Source of the DNA: Thermomucor indicae-seudaticae
Taxonomy: Eukaryota > Mucoromycota > Mucoromycetes > Mucorales > Lichtheimiaceae
NCBI GenBank assembly: GCA_000787465.1
Contig: JSYX01000200.1
Location: 1-41,205, forward strand
Length of the DNA stretch: 41,205 nt
Direction of reading: 5' to 3'
Shown here: piece by piece, positions 23,301-33,474 of the stretch
Position numbering within the stretch: the first letter of the stretch is position 1
How the letters are laid out: every line of letters starts with the position of its first letter
Notes under the pieces: generated by a model
The model's database searches: none
What the model was told of the DNA's origin: nothing
The model's input: the letters and a program-made list of their open reading frames with translations, nothing else
Position numbers and translations under genes: made by a program

Positions 23301-23845
23301 CAGAAAATTACGACATAGCTGCATACTTAGAGACGAGGATGGGAGACAGAGCCGGTGCCTTGGGCCGGTTACATTCAGTGACGCGGAAGCTGCCCATGAG
23401 TCAGAAGTTGATAATGGCGTACCGGTCGGCAATCACGCTTTGCCCTTCTGAAAAGAGTTCTGCTGAAGATTTTCAAGAGGCTGCTCGATTGGTTGGGCTG
23501 CCTCTGCGGGAAATCTTTGACATGTCTGCAGTTTCGCTGGAGCCAGGTAATGTGCAAGTGGATTTTGTGCGCCGCTTGTATTTGAGTGCATTGGGTATGG
23601 ATCCAGTGCTTCCTGTGCCTGCTAAACGGTCATTCAACCAAAACCTGTTGCGTTCGTGCGCATTTGCATGGATCAATCTGATTTTTCTCACCCAGATTAG
23701 TCGCTGGCTTTACACAAATCATATTCTGAAAGGTACACTGGCACAGCAATTGGCGACTGCCCGTGATATGGCCATCGAAGCGCTTCAGGATGAAGAAGCT
23801 AAACGACTCATATTCAAGTACGCAGAAGAATGTCTTGCCATGTAA
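20313..23845 (+). CDS. Large coiled-coil and helical-repeat protein, possibly Red1/ZFC3H1-like
   Basis: Four exons, 20313-22055, 22114-22182, 22242-22683 and 22776-23845, give about 1107 aa with consistent phases. The N-terminus is acidic and Ser-rich (MEISEGSESDSSDMDIAQSD). Two coiled coils follow, around IEQLKRLIAEREKQLQQ and MEELQKQVKEYREQLQTLEK, separated by an acidic EEEEGESDNESSESG block. After about residue 600 comes FESPLINVVRR, then helical segments resembling HAT/TPR repeats (VHWQAIRAASLKGDWLPSAI, GVWRTLMDFLVHIE). Coiled coil, an SPL-type motif and C-terminal helical repeats recall the RNA-surveillance scaffolds Red1/ZFC3H1, but their CCCH zinc finger is not visible. I therefore offer that only as a possibility. 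The gene is convergent with the mL50 gene. Confidence 0.65.
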
Positions 23846-23849
23846 TGAT

Positions 23850-23855
23850 AATAAA
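23850..23855 (+). terminator. Candidate polyadenylation signal (AATAAA)
   Basis: AATAAA lies 5 bp after the stop codon at 23843-23845, within the 137-bp gap between two convergent genes. It is close to the stop, so a downstream signal may be used instead. Confidence 0.3.
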
Positions 23856-23982
23856 TATATATGGGGTTAAAAAACACCATGTTGGTCCCAGGAAAAGGTT
23901 GTCTATTGGCTTTGATGTATGACGGGGAGGGGGTGCGGGAATGGACTGGACTGTACAGTTGAAGTTGCTTTCTTTTTTGTAA

Positions 23983-24666
23983 TTAGGCAGTCTGTCGTTT
24001 GGTGCGTGGAGCAAAAGACATGTTTGGAGGTAATGAATCCGAGGCGTTTTTGAAGAACTGCTCTACAGAAGATTCAGCAGAAGAATGGGTCTCCTGGCGC
24101 AGAAAGTGTGCAAGGAGGTCGGAGACCGTGTTCATGTTATTTAGCTGCAAGTTGGATACTTCTTTCCCGGTTTGTTTAATGCTTTCTTTTACGACCTACA
24201 ATACAATAGGACTCGTTAGTCGGAGGAAACATCCGAAAGAAATGCTTACGACCTTAAACTTGACATCGTCCAACTCCAGGTTGGCTGATTCCCAGTTGCT
24301 GTCATTGACGTTTGGTACTTTGTCCAGGACAATCGATCTGATAGCGGTACGAATCTGTTCGGGGTCCGTCATTACGGTTTGGTTTTTCCAACTAGGCGAA
24401 CGATAATCTTTAATCAAAGACTGGGAATAAGTATCGTCTCTTTTTTTTCACATGACGTACGATGGTATTCTCTCCTCTTCTTCATAGTACGTAACGGTTA
24501 CTGGTTTGTCGGTGTCGCCAACACTAGGCTGTTTTTCTGTTTCTGTAGGTGTTTTCTTTGCCCAAGGATTGAACATGTCAAAAGCCATTGGCCGTGGAGT
24601 TGCAGTGTGAAATGCGTATATGTTGGGTCGCCATTGGACACGTAAGACACTTCTCAGAGCATGCAT
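23983..24666 (-). CDS. Probable mitochondrial ribosomal protein mL50
   Basis: Minus-strand exons 24666-24461, 24391-24250 and 24195-23983 give 186 aa. The first exon reads MHALRSVLRVQWRPNIYAF, an Arg-rich, acid-free start typical of a mitochondrial targeting sequence. The second intron end is set by phase: ERIPS joins WKNQTVMTDPEQ through a GTACGT donor and a CTAG acceptor. The middle (DPEQIRTAIRSIVLDKV) and the C-terminal pattern ending SLPPNMSFAPRTKRQ resemble mL50 proteins of the large mitoribosomal subunit, as does the length. The third exon's left edge could shift by one codon, because GTC is repeated at the junction. Assignment rests on recognition of pattern, not on a search. Confidence 0.6.
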
Positions 24667-24793
24667 TGTTTGGGACTCAAAACAGCTGCTTGTTGACAGG
24701 TAACTTTTCGGATATGGGGCTCAAAAGTTGTGGCGCCGCTTTGCTAAGCCTCCCTCTTTCTCACATTGTTCCTGACTTCTCTCATTTGACGAC
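24667..24793. promoter_or_regulatory. Compact bidirectional promoter (mL50 / GNAT)
   Basis: Only 127 bp separate the divergent ATG codons at 24666 (minus) and 24794 (plus). No TATA box is evident. The two genes probably share control elements, inferred from spacing. Confidence 0.45.
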
Positions 24794-25337
24794 ATGGTGG
24801 TCAACTACGTCGATCCCCAAATCAAGCTTGCGGAAAGCAAGCAAGAACAAGAGCAGTGTCTGCAAGTGCGGATAAAAGTTTTCGTTGATGAACAAAAGTA
24901 CCCGCTAGAGACAGAAACTGACGAGTACGTTTTACTGCCGAGAGTCACTTTCTGAACAGAAAGGGGTTAACAGGACGTTCACCTAATATAGCAGTTATGA
25001 TCCGCACTGCTTTCACTGGCTTGCCACGTGCCAAGTTTCTGGCGAACGAGTGCCTGTTGGTACCGTAAGGCTTTACCCCGTCTCAGAAACGGTTGGAAAG
25101 TTGGGTCGCTTAGCTGTTTTGTCGGACGCACGAGGGTTATCCTTGGGACGAAAATTGGTACAGGCAGTTATTCAAGGTGCAATTGATCGAGGCATGACGT
25201 CCATCGTTCTCGAAGCACAAGTTGATAAGCGAGGCTTTTACGAAAAACTTGGTTTTGTGGTTGAAGAAGGAGACGAGGAGCCATATCCAGTGGATGGCAC
25301 TCCTCATTTGCGCATGTGGAAAAGATCCCTCCCATAA
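24794..25337 (+). CDS. GNAT-family N-acetyltransferase (ElaA-like)
   Basis: Two exons, 24794-24924 and 24992-25337, give 158 aa. The 67-nt intron has a GTACGT donor and completes the Asp of ETDDSYDPHCFHW. The chain shows the GNAT order: an early VRIKVFVDEQKYPLE segment, a GERVPVGTVRL strand, the acetyl-CoA binding motif KLGRLAVLSDARGLSLGRKL (R/Q-x-x-G-x-G type), EAQ in the next strand, then FYEKLGF and a C-terminal DGTPHLRMWK. This fits small acetyltransferases related to bacterial ElaA, which transfer acetyl groups to amines. The substrate cannot be told from sequence, and no targeting signal is visible. Confidence 0.88.
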
Positions 25338-26281
25338 AAAAGGAAAAGGAAAGAAACCTGAATACTCTTTCTCTCTTTTGTTACTCATAGATTCTACATT
25401 TTATCTGTAATCTTCCTAATGCTGCCTATTTACCTCATAGACGTTGGTCTTATATTGTTGTAATAAACATGGTAAATTTACGTGCAACTCCTTACAGTGG
25501 CACTCGATATAACAATATCTTGTTGCGATAATCACTTTCCGTGTCGCGAACATGGGGAGCGGGAAAAAATGACATGATTCGTTAAAGCAATGACGACCGT
25601 CTTAGCTCTCCATATCGTTATATCAGGAGCTGTTTTCCGGATTCCTGTCAACGCGACTTGTTCTCTCCGTCCAAGCTTTTGAAAAGAGATGTAACAAGCG
25701 CATATAGTATTGCAAGATAAAATCCAGTACTCAAAAGTGGGCAAATGTGAACGATTCGAAGCATTTTCGTGTATTATTATTTGGCCATCCCTGCGTAGCA
25801 GTTGCCTAGTCTGAGATGTAGAGTTTCATTTCTAATGGGTAATTTTATTGGCTTGAAAACAGGGACAGGAATGGCGCGGTGAAATTTACAACAAAGACGT
25901 CCTTACAATTGAAAGGATAAAAAATCGATCCGCGGGTCAGCTCCATTAGGAGCAAAGATTCACAGACCGCTATGATGCAGAGAAGAAACAACATCACTTT
26001 TTCACCTACGGTCACTCAAGAAATGATGTGCCATGGCTGAATAATAGGAAAACATGACTTGGGAATGTGAAGCATGACGCCCTCGGAATTAAAGAAGCCT
26101 ACAGTAAGACCTTTGATTCGTCGCCTGTTTTTGGGTTCAAAGGTCCGGCGGAGCGGGGAGACCTTACCGGGGTGTGTGCTTGCGAGCCAGCCAATTTTCC
26201 CTTTTTTCGTCTATCTCTCTCTCTGTCTCTTTCTTCATCTCCTACGCTTTTAGTACCTGTTTTTATATACCTCCATCGCAC
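25338..26281. other. Intergenic region with MITE relic and casein kinase promoter
   Basis: About 940 bp without a supported gene. It contains the inverted-repeat element at 25495-25632. Close to the kinase gene is a CT-rich tract at about 26200-26248 (blocks of CTCTCT), a common feature of fungal promoters, and a TATATA at 26264-26269 just before the ATG at 26282. Confidence 0.45.
25495..25632. mobile_element. Short pogo-like MITE relic
   Basis: The left end reads CAGTGGCACTCGATATAAC after a TA dinucleotide; pogo/Tc1-mariner elements start CAGT and insert at TA. The right end, read on the minus strand from 25632, is CAGCTCCTGATATAACGAT. The termini share CAG, a CTC-type block and GATATAAC, about 138 bp apart, with no coding capacity between. 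The right flank is not TA, so the element is diverged. The core matches the repeats at 27-57. Confidence 0.5.
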
Positions 26282-28544
26282 ATGTCTTTAGAAGGACGGG
26301 ACATACTCATTGGCAACAAGTATAAACTTGGAAGGAAAATAGGTGCCGGCTCGTTTGGAGAGATTTATCTCGGTATGTTACTAAGAAATGATGTTGTTCA
26401 TTTTCTGTGCCATTCTGGTCGTATTCTCGGAGCATTTCTCTCCTTGTCTTTCAGCAATTGCTCTTGAAGCAGATGAAACATCTTTCATCTTGCTGAAATT
26501 CATAGATATAGCATACGGACATTTTACCCGTTTGCAATACGCCCCTTGGAAGATGGGGGTTTCAAAAAAGCGACGATTTTTTAGCGATGATGAACGAAGA
26601 AAGATCTTGATGCTCGACAAGATTAGCTAATTGCCGCTTTTTTTCTTTTGCTCGTATTAGGTACCAATATCACGAATGGCGAAGACGTCGCTATAAAGCT
26701 CGAAAGTGTACGGGCGCCGCATCCGCAGCTTGAATATGAGGCTAGAGTATACAAGACGCTTGCTGGAGGCGTGGGCATCCCATTTGTCAGGTGGTATGGG
26801 AAGGAGGGTGATTACAATGTATTCGTCATGGATTTGCTTGGTCCATCCATGGAGGACCTCTTCAATTACTGCAAGCGGCGCTTTTCGCTCAAGACCGTAC
26901 TCTTGCTTGCAGATCAATTGGTAAGCTTTAATTGGAGAGATTTTTTCTTTTATGGTGAGGGCGCAGGTGCTGACTGAACTTTGTTTATAGCTTTCCCGTG
27001 TCGAATACGTTCATTCAAAAGGCAGTTATCAATCTGTATTTCTTATCCTTGCCCAGCTAGTGATGGTATTAACGTGTATTTGTTTACTAATTTAGGCTTC
27101 ATACATCGAGATATCAAACCTGACAATTTCTTAATGGGCATCGGAAAGCGAGGAAACCAGGTCAACATGATCGACTTTGGATTGGCGAAGCGCTACCGTG
27201 ATCCACGAACCAACGTCCATATACCCTACAGAGAGAACAAGAATCTCACTGGTACCCCACGATACGCTAGCGTCAACACACATCTAGGCATTGGTAATGG
27301 CAAAATAGGGATTAGGTAGTACAAAGTCGGTTGCTGACGGATATTGCTAGAACAATCTCGGAGAGACGATCTTGAGTCACTTGGATATATTCTCGTGTAT
27401 TTCTGCAAAGGAATTCTACCGTGGCAAGGTATCCGTGCACGGACAAAGAAAGAGAAGTATGACAAGATTATGGAAAAGAAGATGACCACTCCTGCGGATG
27501 TATTATGTCGCGGCTTGCAACAAGAATTCGCAATATATCTGAACTATGTGCGGTCGCTGCGGTTTGACGACAAGCCTGATTACTCTTACCTTCGCAAACT
27601 GTTCCGTGATCTATTTGTCAGAGAAGGCTTCCAGTACGATTATGTCTTTGACTGGACTATTCGGAAGATGGTACGAGATGGTATTCTTCTCAGTTCAGTT
27701 ACGGGATTCTAAACCAGTTATTTGTTACCTAGCAAGAGAAGAAGATGGCTGACAGCCAATTGCGCATAGACCCCCCATTGTACAACTCGTCAGCAGTTCC
27801 ATATGATCCAGCGCTACCTGTTCAGCAGCGGCGACCCATGCTTGCACCAGCAGCTTTGCCCTCGTCAGGGGTAGCTCATCGGACGACTGGTGGAGCACAA
27901 CCTTACCGTACAGAGAACAAGTCACCGGAAACATCGAAGCGATTGGACGACATGATGCTTCAATATCAGCAGCAACAACAGCAAAAGCTGTATAACCAGA
28001 CCCATTACAACCACCCGTCTCAAAGCTTGTTGCCGGCGCCAACTGATCACGCTTACCTAACAAATCATTATGCAGGTACCAGTGGTGGCAGAATGTTAGT
28101 CCGTGATAATCAGGCGGCAGCCGGTATGTTCGCTTAAATTACTGTATGAAACGATTGTCTTTTTTGTTAACTCGTCTTTGTTTCTCGACAGGTTCATCGA
28201 ATAATCGAATGTAAGTCACGATGCTATTATCGCGACATGTGCCGAACAGATAATTCATCGCATGTTGTTGCAGGTTCCGTACCCAGTCCAAGAGCATGCA
28301 CACGTCTCAAGCACCTGCAGCTGCAAACATTGTCCCCGCTCCTGCTCCAGCTCCATTCTTGGATCCGCTCGTGCCGTTTTCCCATGATCCTAACGCTGCA
28401 TATCATCTTCCAGATGTTGGTGCTGTTCCTCCTCTGGAGCCGAGAACGAATCCGAATGCTTCTGGCGATCGTAAACCAATGGCATCGGCGAGCGGAAAAC
28501 CATTTCACCTCGTGAACTCTACGCGTCTTTACGATGAGTTCTAG
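26282..28544 (+). CDS. Casein kinase 1 (CK1 delta/epsilon, Hrr25/Hhp1 type)
   Basis: Eight exons, 26282-26372, 26661-26920, 26991-27021, 27096-27293, 27351-27670, 27733-28123, 28192-28210 and 28274-28544, give 526 aa. Kinase landmarks are GAGSFGEIY (ATP loop), EDVAIKLE (catalytic Lys), [12 protein letters not shown] (catalytic Asp near residue 133), [10 protein letters not shown], and INTHLG-type [23 protein letters not shown], hallmark of CK1. The tail after about 330 is Gln/Pro-rich (QQQQQQ, PAPAPAP) and lacks a C-terminal Cys-Cys lipidation site, which favours the Hrr25/Hhp1 group over Yck. The first intron is 288 nt, unusually long here. The third intron is probably GC-AG (donor GCAGTT at 27022); a GT donor at 27025 would insert one extra residue before FIHRD. 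Exon 7 is a 19-nt microexon. Confidence 0.93.
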
Positions 28545-28871
28545 TGGCATAGATAACTCACCATCATTACAAGAGCTTTAGCATACACATGAAAGCGATG
28601 TAAAATGTGTTTGGCTTATCATTCTTCTTCTTTTACGCAACCATTGTTCTATTCTCTCGAAGTAATTCTCCTTTCTTTTCTTTACTTTTTTCTCTTTATC
28701 AACTGTTTGCTGTCTTTTCATACAATACGCGCCACAACCTCTTGTTTTAAACTTTTTTCCTATAATTGATCGCTGTTACCAAAAATTGTTTACTATGCCT
28801 TTTTTGTTCGCGTTATGACGTAGAAACCAAACGCTTTCTTTGTCTACCCCTTCCTGGCATTGTCTTGAGTA
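28545..28871. other. Pyrimidine-rich intergenic region
   Basis: About 330 bp, mostly T and C on the plus strand, covering the kinase 3' UTR and the promoter of the histidine phosphatase gene. A palindromic-looking TTGTTTACT and several TTTCTTT blocks are present. No gene seen. Confidence 0.4.
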
Positions 28872-29646
28872 ATGGTCGTCAAGGAAATATGGATCACTCG
28901 GCACGGATTCCGAGAAGACTGGGTGACTGACACCCCTCATTTGCCAACTGGCCGTACAAATGACCCACCACTTTCAGAATTGGGACGCAAGCAAGCCGCC
29001 GAACTTGGCGAATTCCTCAAAGACAAAGGCATTGAACGCGTCTACTGTTCGCCGTTCTATCGTTGCCTGGAGACTGTGACGCCTCTTGTGAAGGTCACGA
29101 ATATCCTGCTTTACGTTGACTATGCAATGAGGTATACCCAAAAGAAGCCTACAGAACAAGCAATATATATTGACAACCCTCACCTGGGGTAACAGTGAGT
29201 GGTATGGTGCTGCATACGACCACTATCTCCTTCCTGCACCCACGGAAGAATTGAAGAAGCATTTCCCGCATATAAACACGGATCACGTTTCGAGTATTGA
29301 GTTGCCAAGCGGGATCGAGACCGTCAAGGACTGTCATGATCGCGTACGCAAAGGAGTAGAACGTCTTTTGGAGAAGCTCGACAGTGGTGATGGTCCATCC
29401 ACGATCCTGTTAGCGGGCCACGCCGCCTCTGTGATTTGTGCTATTCGCGGTTTATTGAAAGATGAAAGATATCCTGTCCGCTGCGGTACATGTAGTGTGT
29501 CCAAACTTGTGCGCAAGCAAGACGGTTGGGAGCTCGTGATCAATGGAGATTGTTCGCATCTGAGTGACGGAGAGCAGCGGTCTTGGACGTTTGCTGGTGA
29601 TATTCCTGATTATGAAAAAAAGAAGATGACTGTCGGTGCCCAATAA
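28872..29646 (+). CDS. Histidine phosphatase (phosphoglycerate-mutase-like) superfamily protein
   Basis: Two exons, 28872-29131 and 29196-29646, give 236 aa. The catalytic RHG motif lies at residues 10-12 (WITRHGFREDW), where His forms the phospho-intermediate. TNDPPLSELGRKQA, YCSPFYRCLET and the second catalytic His in LLAGHAAS complete the fold. The intron (donor GTATAC, acceptor AACAG, 64 nt) joins LYVDYAM to SEWYGAAYDHY, giving the expected Glu-Trp block of this family. Relatives include the Tfc7/UBASH3-type phosphatases, and the RHGFRxxW start is typical of that fungal group. Substrate is not predictable. Confidence 0.85.
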
Positions 29647-29658
29647 TACTTTCTTGTT

Positions 29659-29722
29659 TATCTATCTATCTGTCTAAATACAAAAAAGCAAAATCAAAAG
29701 ACGATGATATCTATATATATAT
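29659..29722. repeat. Short simple repeats in a convergent 3' region
   Basis: A TATC run (about 29659-29670) and a (TA)n run (about 29712-29722) lie in the 125-bp gap between convergent stop codons at 29646 and 29772. They probably sit in 3' UTRs. Confidence 0.5.
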
Positions 29723-29771
29723 GCGGGAGATACTGTATACACATGACAGCCGAGCGCGCATAAGAGACAAG

Positions 29772-30253
29772 CTAGTCATCATGTTTTAAGGATCGTTTGA
29801 GTTCGTTTCGTAGTTCGTACAATTGGCCAATTTGCTCTTCGCTCAGTTTGTCCAGTTTCTCTGGATCCAGCTTTTTGCCCCACCCGCCGTCTGGCATATT
29901 GAAACTTCGGACAAGCGGATCGTCAGCTGGTGCGACCGACTCGTCCTTTCTTTTAGGCAATGTTTGTTCTTCCACTGTCTCCAGATATCTATACCAGCCA
30001 TCTTCGTCGTTACTTTTTAAATTCGTTATCTAATAACAAAGTATGCTATGCTTGCTTACTCTTGCCACTGCGATATGAATCCGATAATGTGTGCTGGATT
30101 GTCAATGTTCTGATGTCGTCGGAATTCAGACTTTACATAGTCGTCTCCCATAGCACGCATGGCTGGTGGTAAATAACGATGCACACGTAGAATTCGTCTA
30201 TAGAGAACAAGCGGTGCGAGCAATACTTTGGGTTCTCTTGGGATGCGAGGCAT
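29772..30253 (-). CDS. SDH7: Succinate dehydrogenase assembly factor 3 (LYR protein)
   Basis: Minus-strand exons 30253-30060 and 30012-29772 give 144 aa; yeast Sdh7/Acn9 is 133. The LYR motif appears as [18 protein letters not shown] near residue 17, followed by [20 protein letters not shown], both diagnostic of SDHAF3. These proteins act in the mitochondrial matrix to mature the iron-sulfur subunit of complex II. The 47-nt intron (GTAAGC donor, AAAAAG acceptor) completes the Asp of [15 protein letters not shown]. The first ATG is used; an in-frame upstream extension has no ATG. The gene is convergent with the histidine phosphatase. Confidence 0.9.
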
Positions 30254-30377
30254 GATGGCGCGATCTGACAAACACTGCTCCCCTGCACTGCACCAAAAAA
30301 CGGAGCTTTAAACCAACGCAAGTTCCTTGCTTTGCTTGTGAAGGAGACGACGCGCGTTTTCTTTTTTTCTTTTTGAC
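30254..30377. promoter_or_regulatory. Compact bidirectional promoter (SDHAF3 / ELG1)
   Basis: Only 124 bp lie between the divergent ATG codons at 30253 (minus) and 30378 (plus). A T-rich tract just upstream of 30378 (30360-30374) is plausible core promoter sequence for the plus-strand gene. Shared control is inferred from spacing. Confidence 0.45.
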
Positions 30378-33236
30378 ATGGCTGACGAAGACGATTCGCG
30401 ATCACCCCGATCTTTCAGTCCCTTTTTCCGGCCCACAGCTGAGGGTAGTCCATCGGCTTCTCCGACAAAAAAGATCAAGTTAAGAAGAGTTGTAACGTTT
30501 CGATTACCAACGATGGAGCGCGATCGGCAGAGCGCTGCGAGAAAACAGGAACGAAAGAAGATCCATCCTTTTTTCGCTCGACAACAACAAAAACCACAAG
30601 CAGAAGCAGGAAAATCAGGGACTGGAGCAAATAGTGATCAGCCACAACAACAGCAACAACGTTCCGGCCTTCGACGACCGTCTGAAGCTTTGTGGCCAGA
30701 CAAGGATCAGTATTGTGGTGGCCACTTATATTCGGAAAGACGCATTGAAAGGGGCGCCAATCGATCATCGACTTGCCCCTGGACAGACCGGATACCACAC
30801 GTTGATTTGCACGAGATGGTCGTCCAAGGGGCTGATTCATATTTCAAAAAGATGGCAACAAGACGAGGAAGGGGTTCACCACGAACAATGACGCGTTCCG
30901 AAAGCAGCATGCATCATTATTATTACTTTTCCGAATCCGAGCTACGTAATTTTATTGCAGCAGTATACCCATCAAGCAAAAATTCGACCGCATGTCAAGC
31001 TTTGTTGGACTCTATATTCTCTAGTCGCGATCCAATGAGGCAACGCAGCAATGGCAACATGGCAACATGGACAGAGAAATATAGGCCGCACCAAGTAGCA
31101 AACTTACTTGGCAATGGTGAGGATTACGCGTATTTGAGACGATGGCTGGAGCAAATGAAAGTGGCAGGACCATTAAATGCCCAGCAGACACACGATGGTC
31201 ACAGCACGCGTAAGCGCCGTCGGTCTTTCAGTGAGGAGGACCGTGCTATTTTGGAATTTTTAGGTTACGGCTCTGGCAGCCACGATCCTGCTGCTGAAGA
31301 AGACGACGCCTTTATGTCTGGTCATTATTATAGTCGATCTCGGCGGCCAGAAACGATGGAATCCAATTTGATATTATTAGTAGGCAAATTTGGTGTCGGA
31401 AAGACGGCAGCTGTATATACAGCAGCAGAAGAGGCTGGATACGAGGTGTTCGAGTTGAATCCTGGCATGCGTCGATCCGGGAAAGACATTATCGCGTCTG
31501 TTGGTGAAATGACCGAGAGTCATCTAGTGAACTTTGACGGTGCAGCAGCGTCATCACAGTCAACAGAAGGTCAATCAGAAACAAAACATGAGAAAAAATC
31601 AAAGACTCAGAAACACAAAACTAAAGAGAACGGCGACAAAGCGACGTCCAAGAGCGCTGGTTTCATGCGCCAGTTCGCACAGGGAACAACGAAAAAGAGA
31701 AAGATAGCAGCACCCGAAGCGAGCACGGATAGCAGCATATTAAATGATAATCAATCTGCTGTTCCGCCATCACCGAAAGCACAAGAGGCGTTGCATAAAC
31801 CTAAACAAAGTTTGGTGCTTCTGGAAGAAGTCGATTTGCTGTACGAGGAAGACAAACGTTTTTGGTCGGCAGTGGCAGATCTTGCGGCAAAGAGTAAACG
31901 TCCTATTGTTATGACTTGCAACGGTAAAGACGCCATTGATGTGAGATGAGAAAGAATTATGTGCCTAAATGGGCTCCTCTGTGTACGTGCAGATATTGAA
32001 CTTGTTCCTGTGGATTTATTCTTCTTTCAAGCAATCCTTCGGATCGGACCCCCACCTGTAGAAGAACTTTTGGCATATTTGCAACTCGTATGCTTTGCAG
32101 AAGGCTTATTCATTCATCCAGTGGATCTTGCAGGGATTTATGCGGTGATTGGAAACGACTTGCGACAGCTTATTCATACTCTGGAGCTGTGGTGCGCCCC
32201 GGAAGCAAAGACCCCACAAGAGTCTCAGGATGACGGCAGGAGGGCATATCTCGACTGCGGAAGCTTATTCGAACGATATGCCGGAATCTCGCAAGGCGAC
32301 GAGCCGGTCCAAGCCCGACTATTTCACCTTCAGCCGCGGACAATGACTACTGGTATCGATCTTGCGCGTTATTACGAGCGTTGCTCGTCATTTATGCAAC
32401 GCAACAAGAAAAAAGTTCGAGATCGCAAGGAAGAGGAATTAGATACTATTGTACAAGCCATGGATACGGCATCGTTTCAGGATGCATGGGTAGGTGTGTC
32501 GGCATTGAGAGACTACCAGGTAAGCTATGAGAACATCGCACAAAACCGTCCGCTGTCTAAAAATATCGGTAAACTTGTTTAAAAGATGCATGAATGTGAT
32601 GAATATCACGGGTCCTTGGATCAGCGAATGGGACTTGCGACGATATGGAAGGAACCTTCCGATGTTGACCATTGGAGAGTCGAACTAGACATTTTGGCGG
32701 CTATTGATATGCTTAACAGCCTAAGGATCGACACGGATCAATGGCGAGGGGAAATCGCAGATTCTGTCTGGGACGGTTTACTAGATAAAAGGTACGCACT
32801 ATCCGCACAAATATCGGGAATGTGCCCAACTGACACTCATAGGTTTAGATTAAAAGTGACAAGAGAAAGCATTACAGCAGCTGGAAATCTACTTCCTTTG
32901 CGAACTCGGTTTAATGCCAAAATAGCGATGACAGAATATCTGCCCAACATACGATCACTATGTCAGTATGATCAAGGAATAGCGGGACGAGGTCGTGCGC
33001 TTCGGAGTCGGCAAAAACGACGGTATCTGCCATTAAGTGATGAGAAAAGGCAGAAATTAGTAGGAGATGGCCTGGAGGAGAACAAGGTGGGGTTTCACAT
33101 TTTTAGTAAGCTTATTGTCGTTATTTTCATTAAGGATTCTTGTAGACGACGAGTTGGTACGAGCAAACAAAGATATGGAATGATCGTTGCCAGAGTGCCA
33201 CAAAAGAGGGACGGAAAAGAAATGCAGTCTGAATGA
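30378..33236 (+). CDS. ELG1: Elg1/ATAD5-type replication factor C-like subunit
   Basis: This AAA+ protein forms an RFC-like complex that unloads PCNA after replication. Exons 30378-31923, 31993-32519 and 32586 onward are supported. The N-terminal ~220 residues are disordered, with two Pro-Phe-Phe motifs (FSPFFRP, IHPFFAR). At about 229 comes TWTEKYRPHQVANLLGN, then Walker A GKFGVGKT near 336, acidic Walker B region LVLLEEVDLLYEED near 480, and sensor 1 MTCN. The first intron uses GTAAAG at 31924 (69 nt), giving TCNDIELVP. A 51-nt segment at 32792-32842 looks like an intron but is in frame without stops. The 3' end is unsettled: a GTAAGC intron at 33106-33145 would end the protein at 33183 (about 876 aa); without it the stop is at 33236 (about 907 aa). 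Confidence 0.87.
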
Positions 33237-33474
33237 AAGGATGATGGTCAACTCCCCTTTTTGATACATATTACATGGATCATGAAAAGCGCGCTTTCTC
33301 AGTTTCCCCCTTTCTTCTTCTCTCCCCTTGTCTAAAACTTTTCTAATATACACGATTCATTATTATTCGATATTATATCGACCCGACGACGAGAAAACAT
33401 CCGTGATAATAATTCCAACCAGAAAATTAGCGCGCTCTCTCACACCACACCGTTTTGAACGCTGTCTTCCCGCC

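Noticed and set aside
26388..26630. 80-codon ORF in the first casein kinase 1 intron
   Set aside because: It lies wholly between a good donor and acceptor that are needed to join the kinase ATP loop to the next strand.
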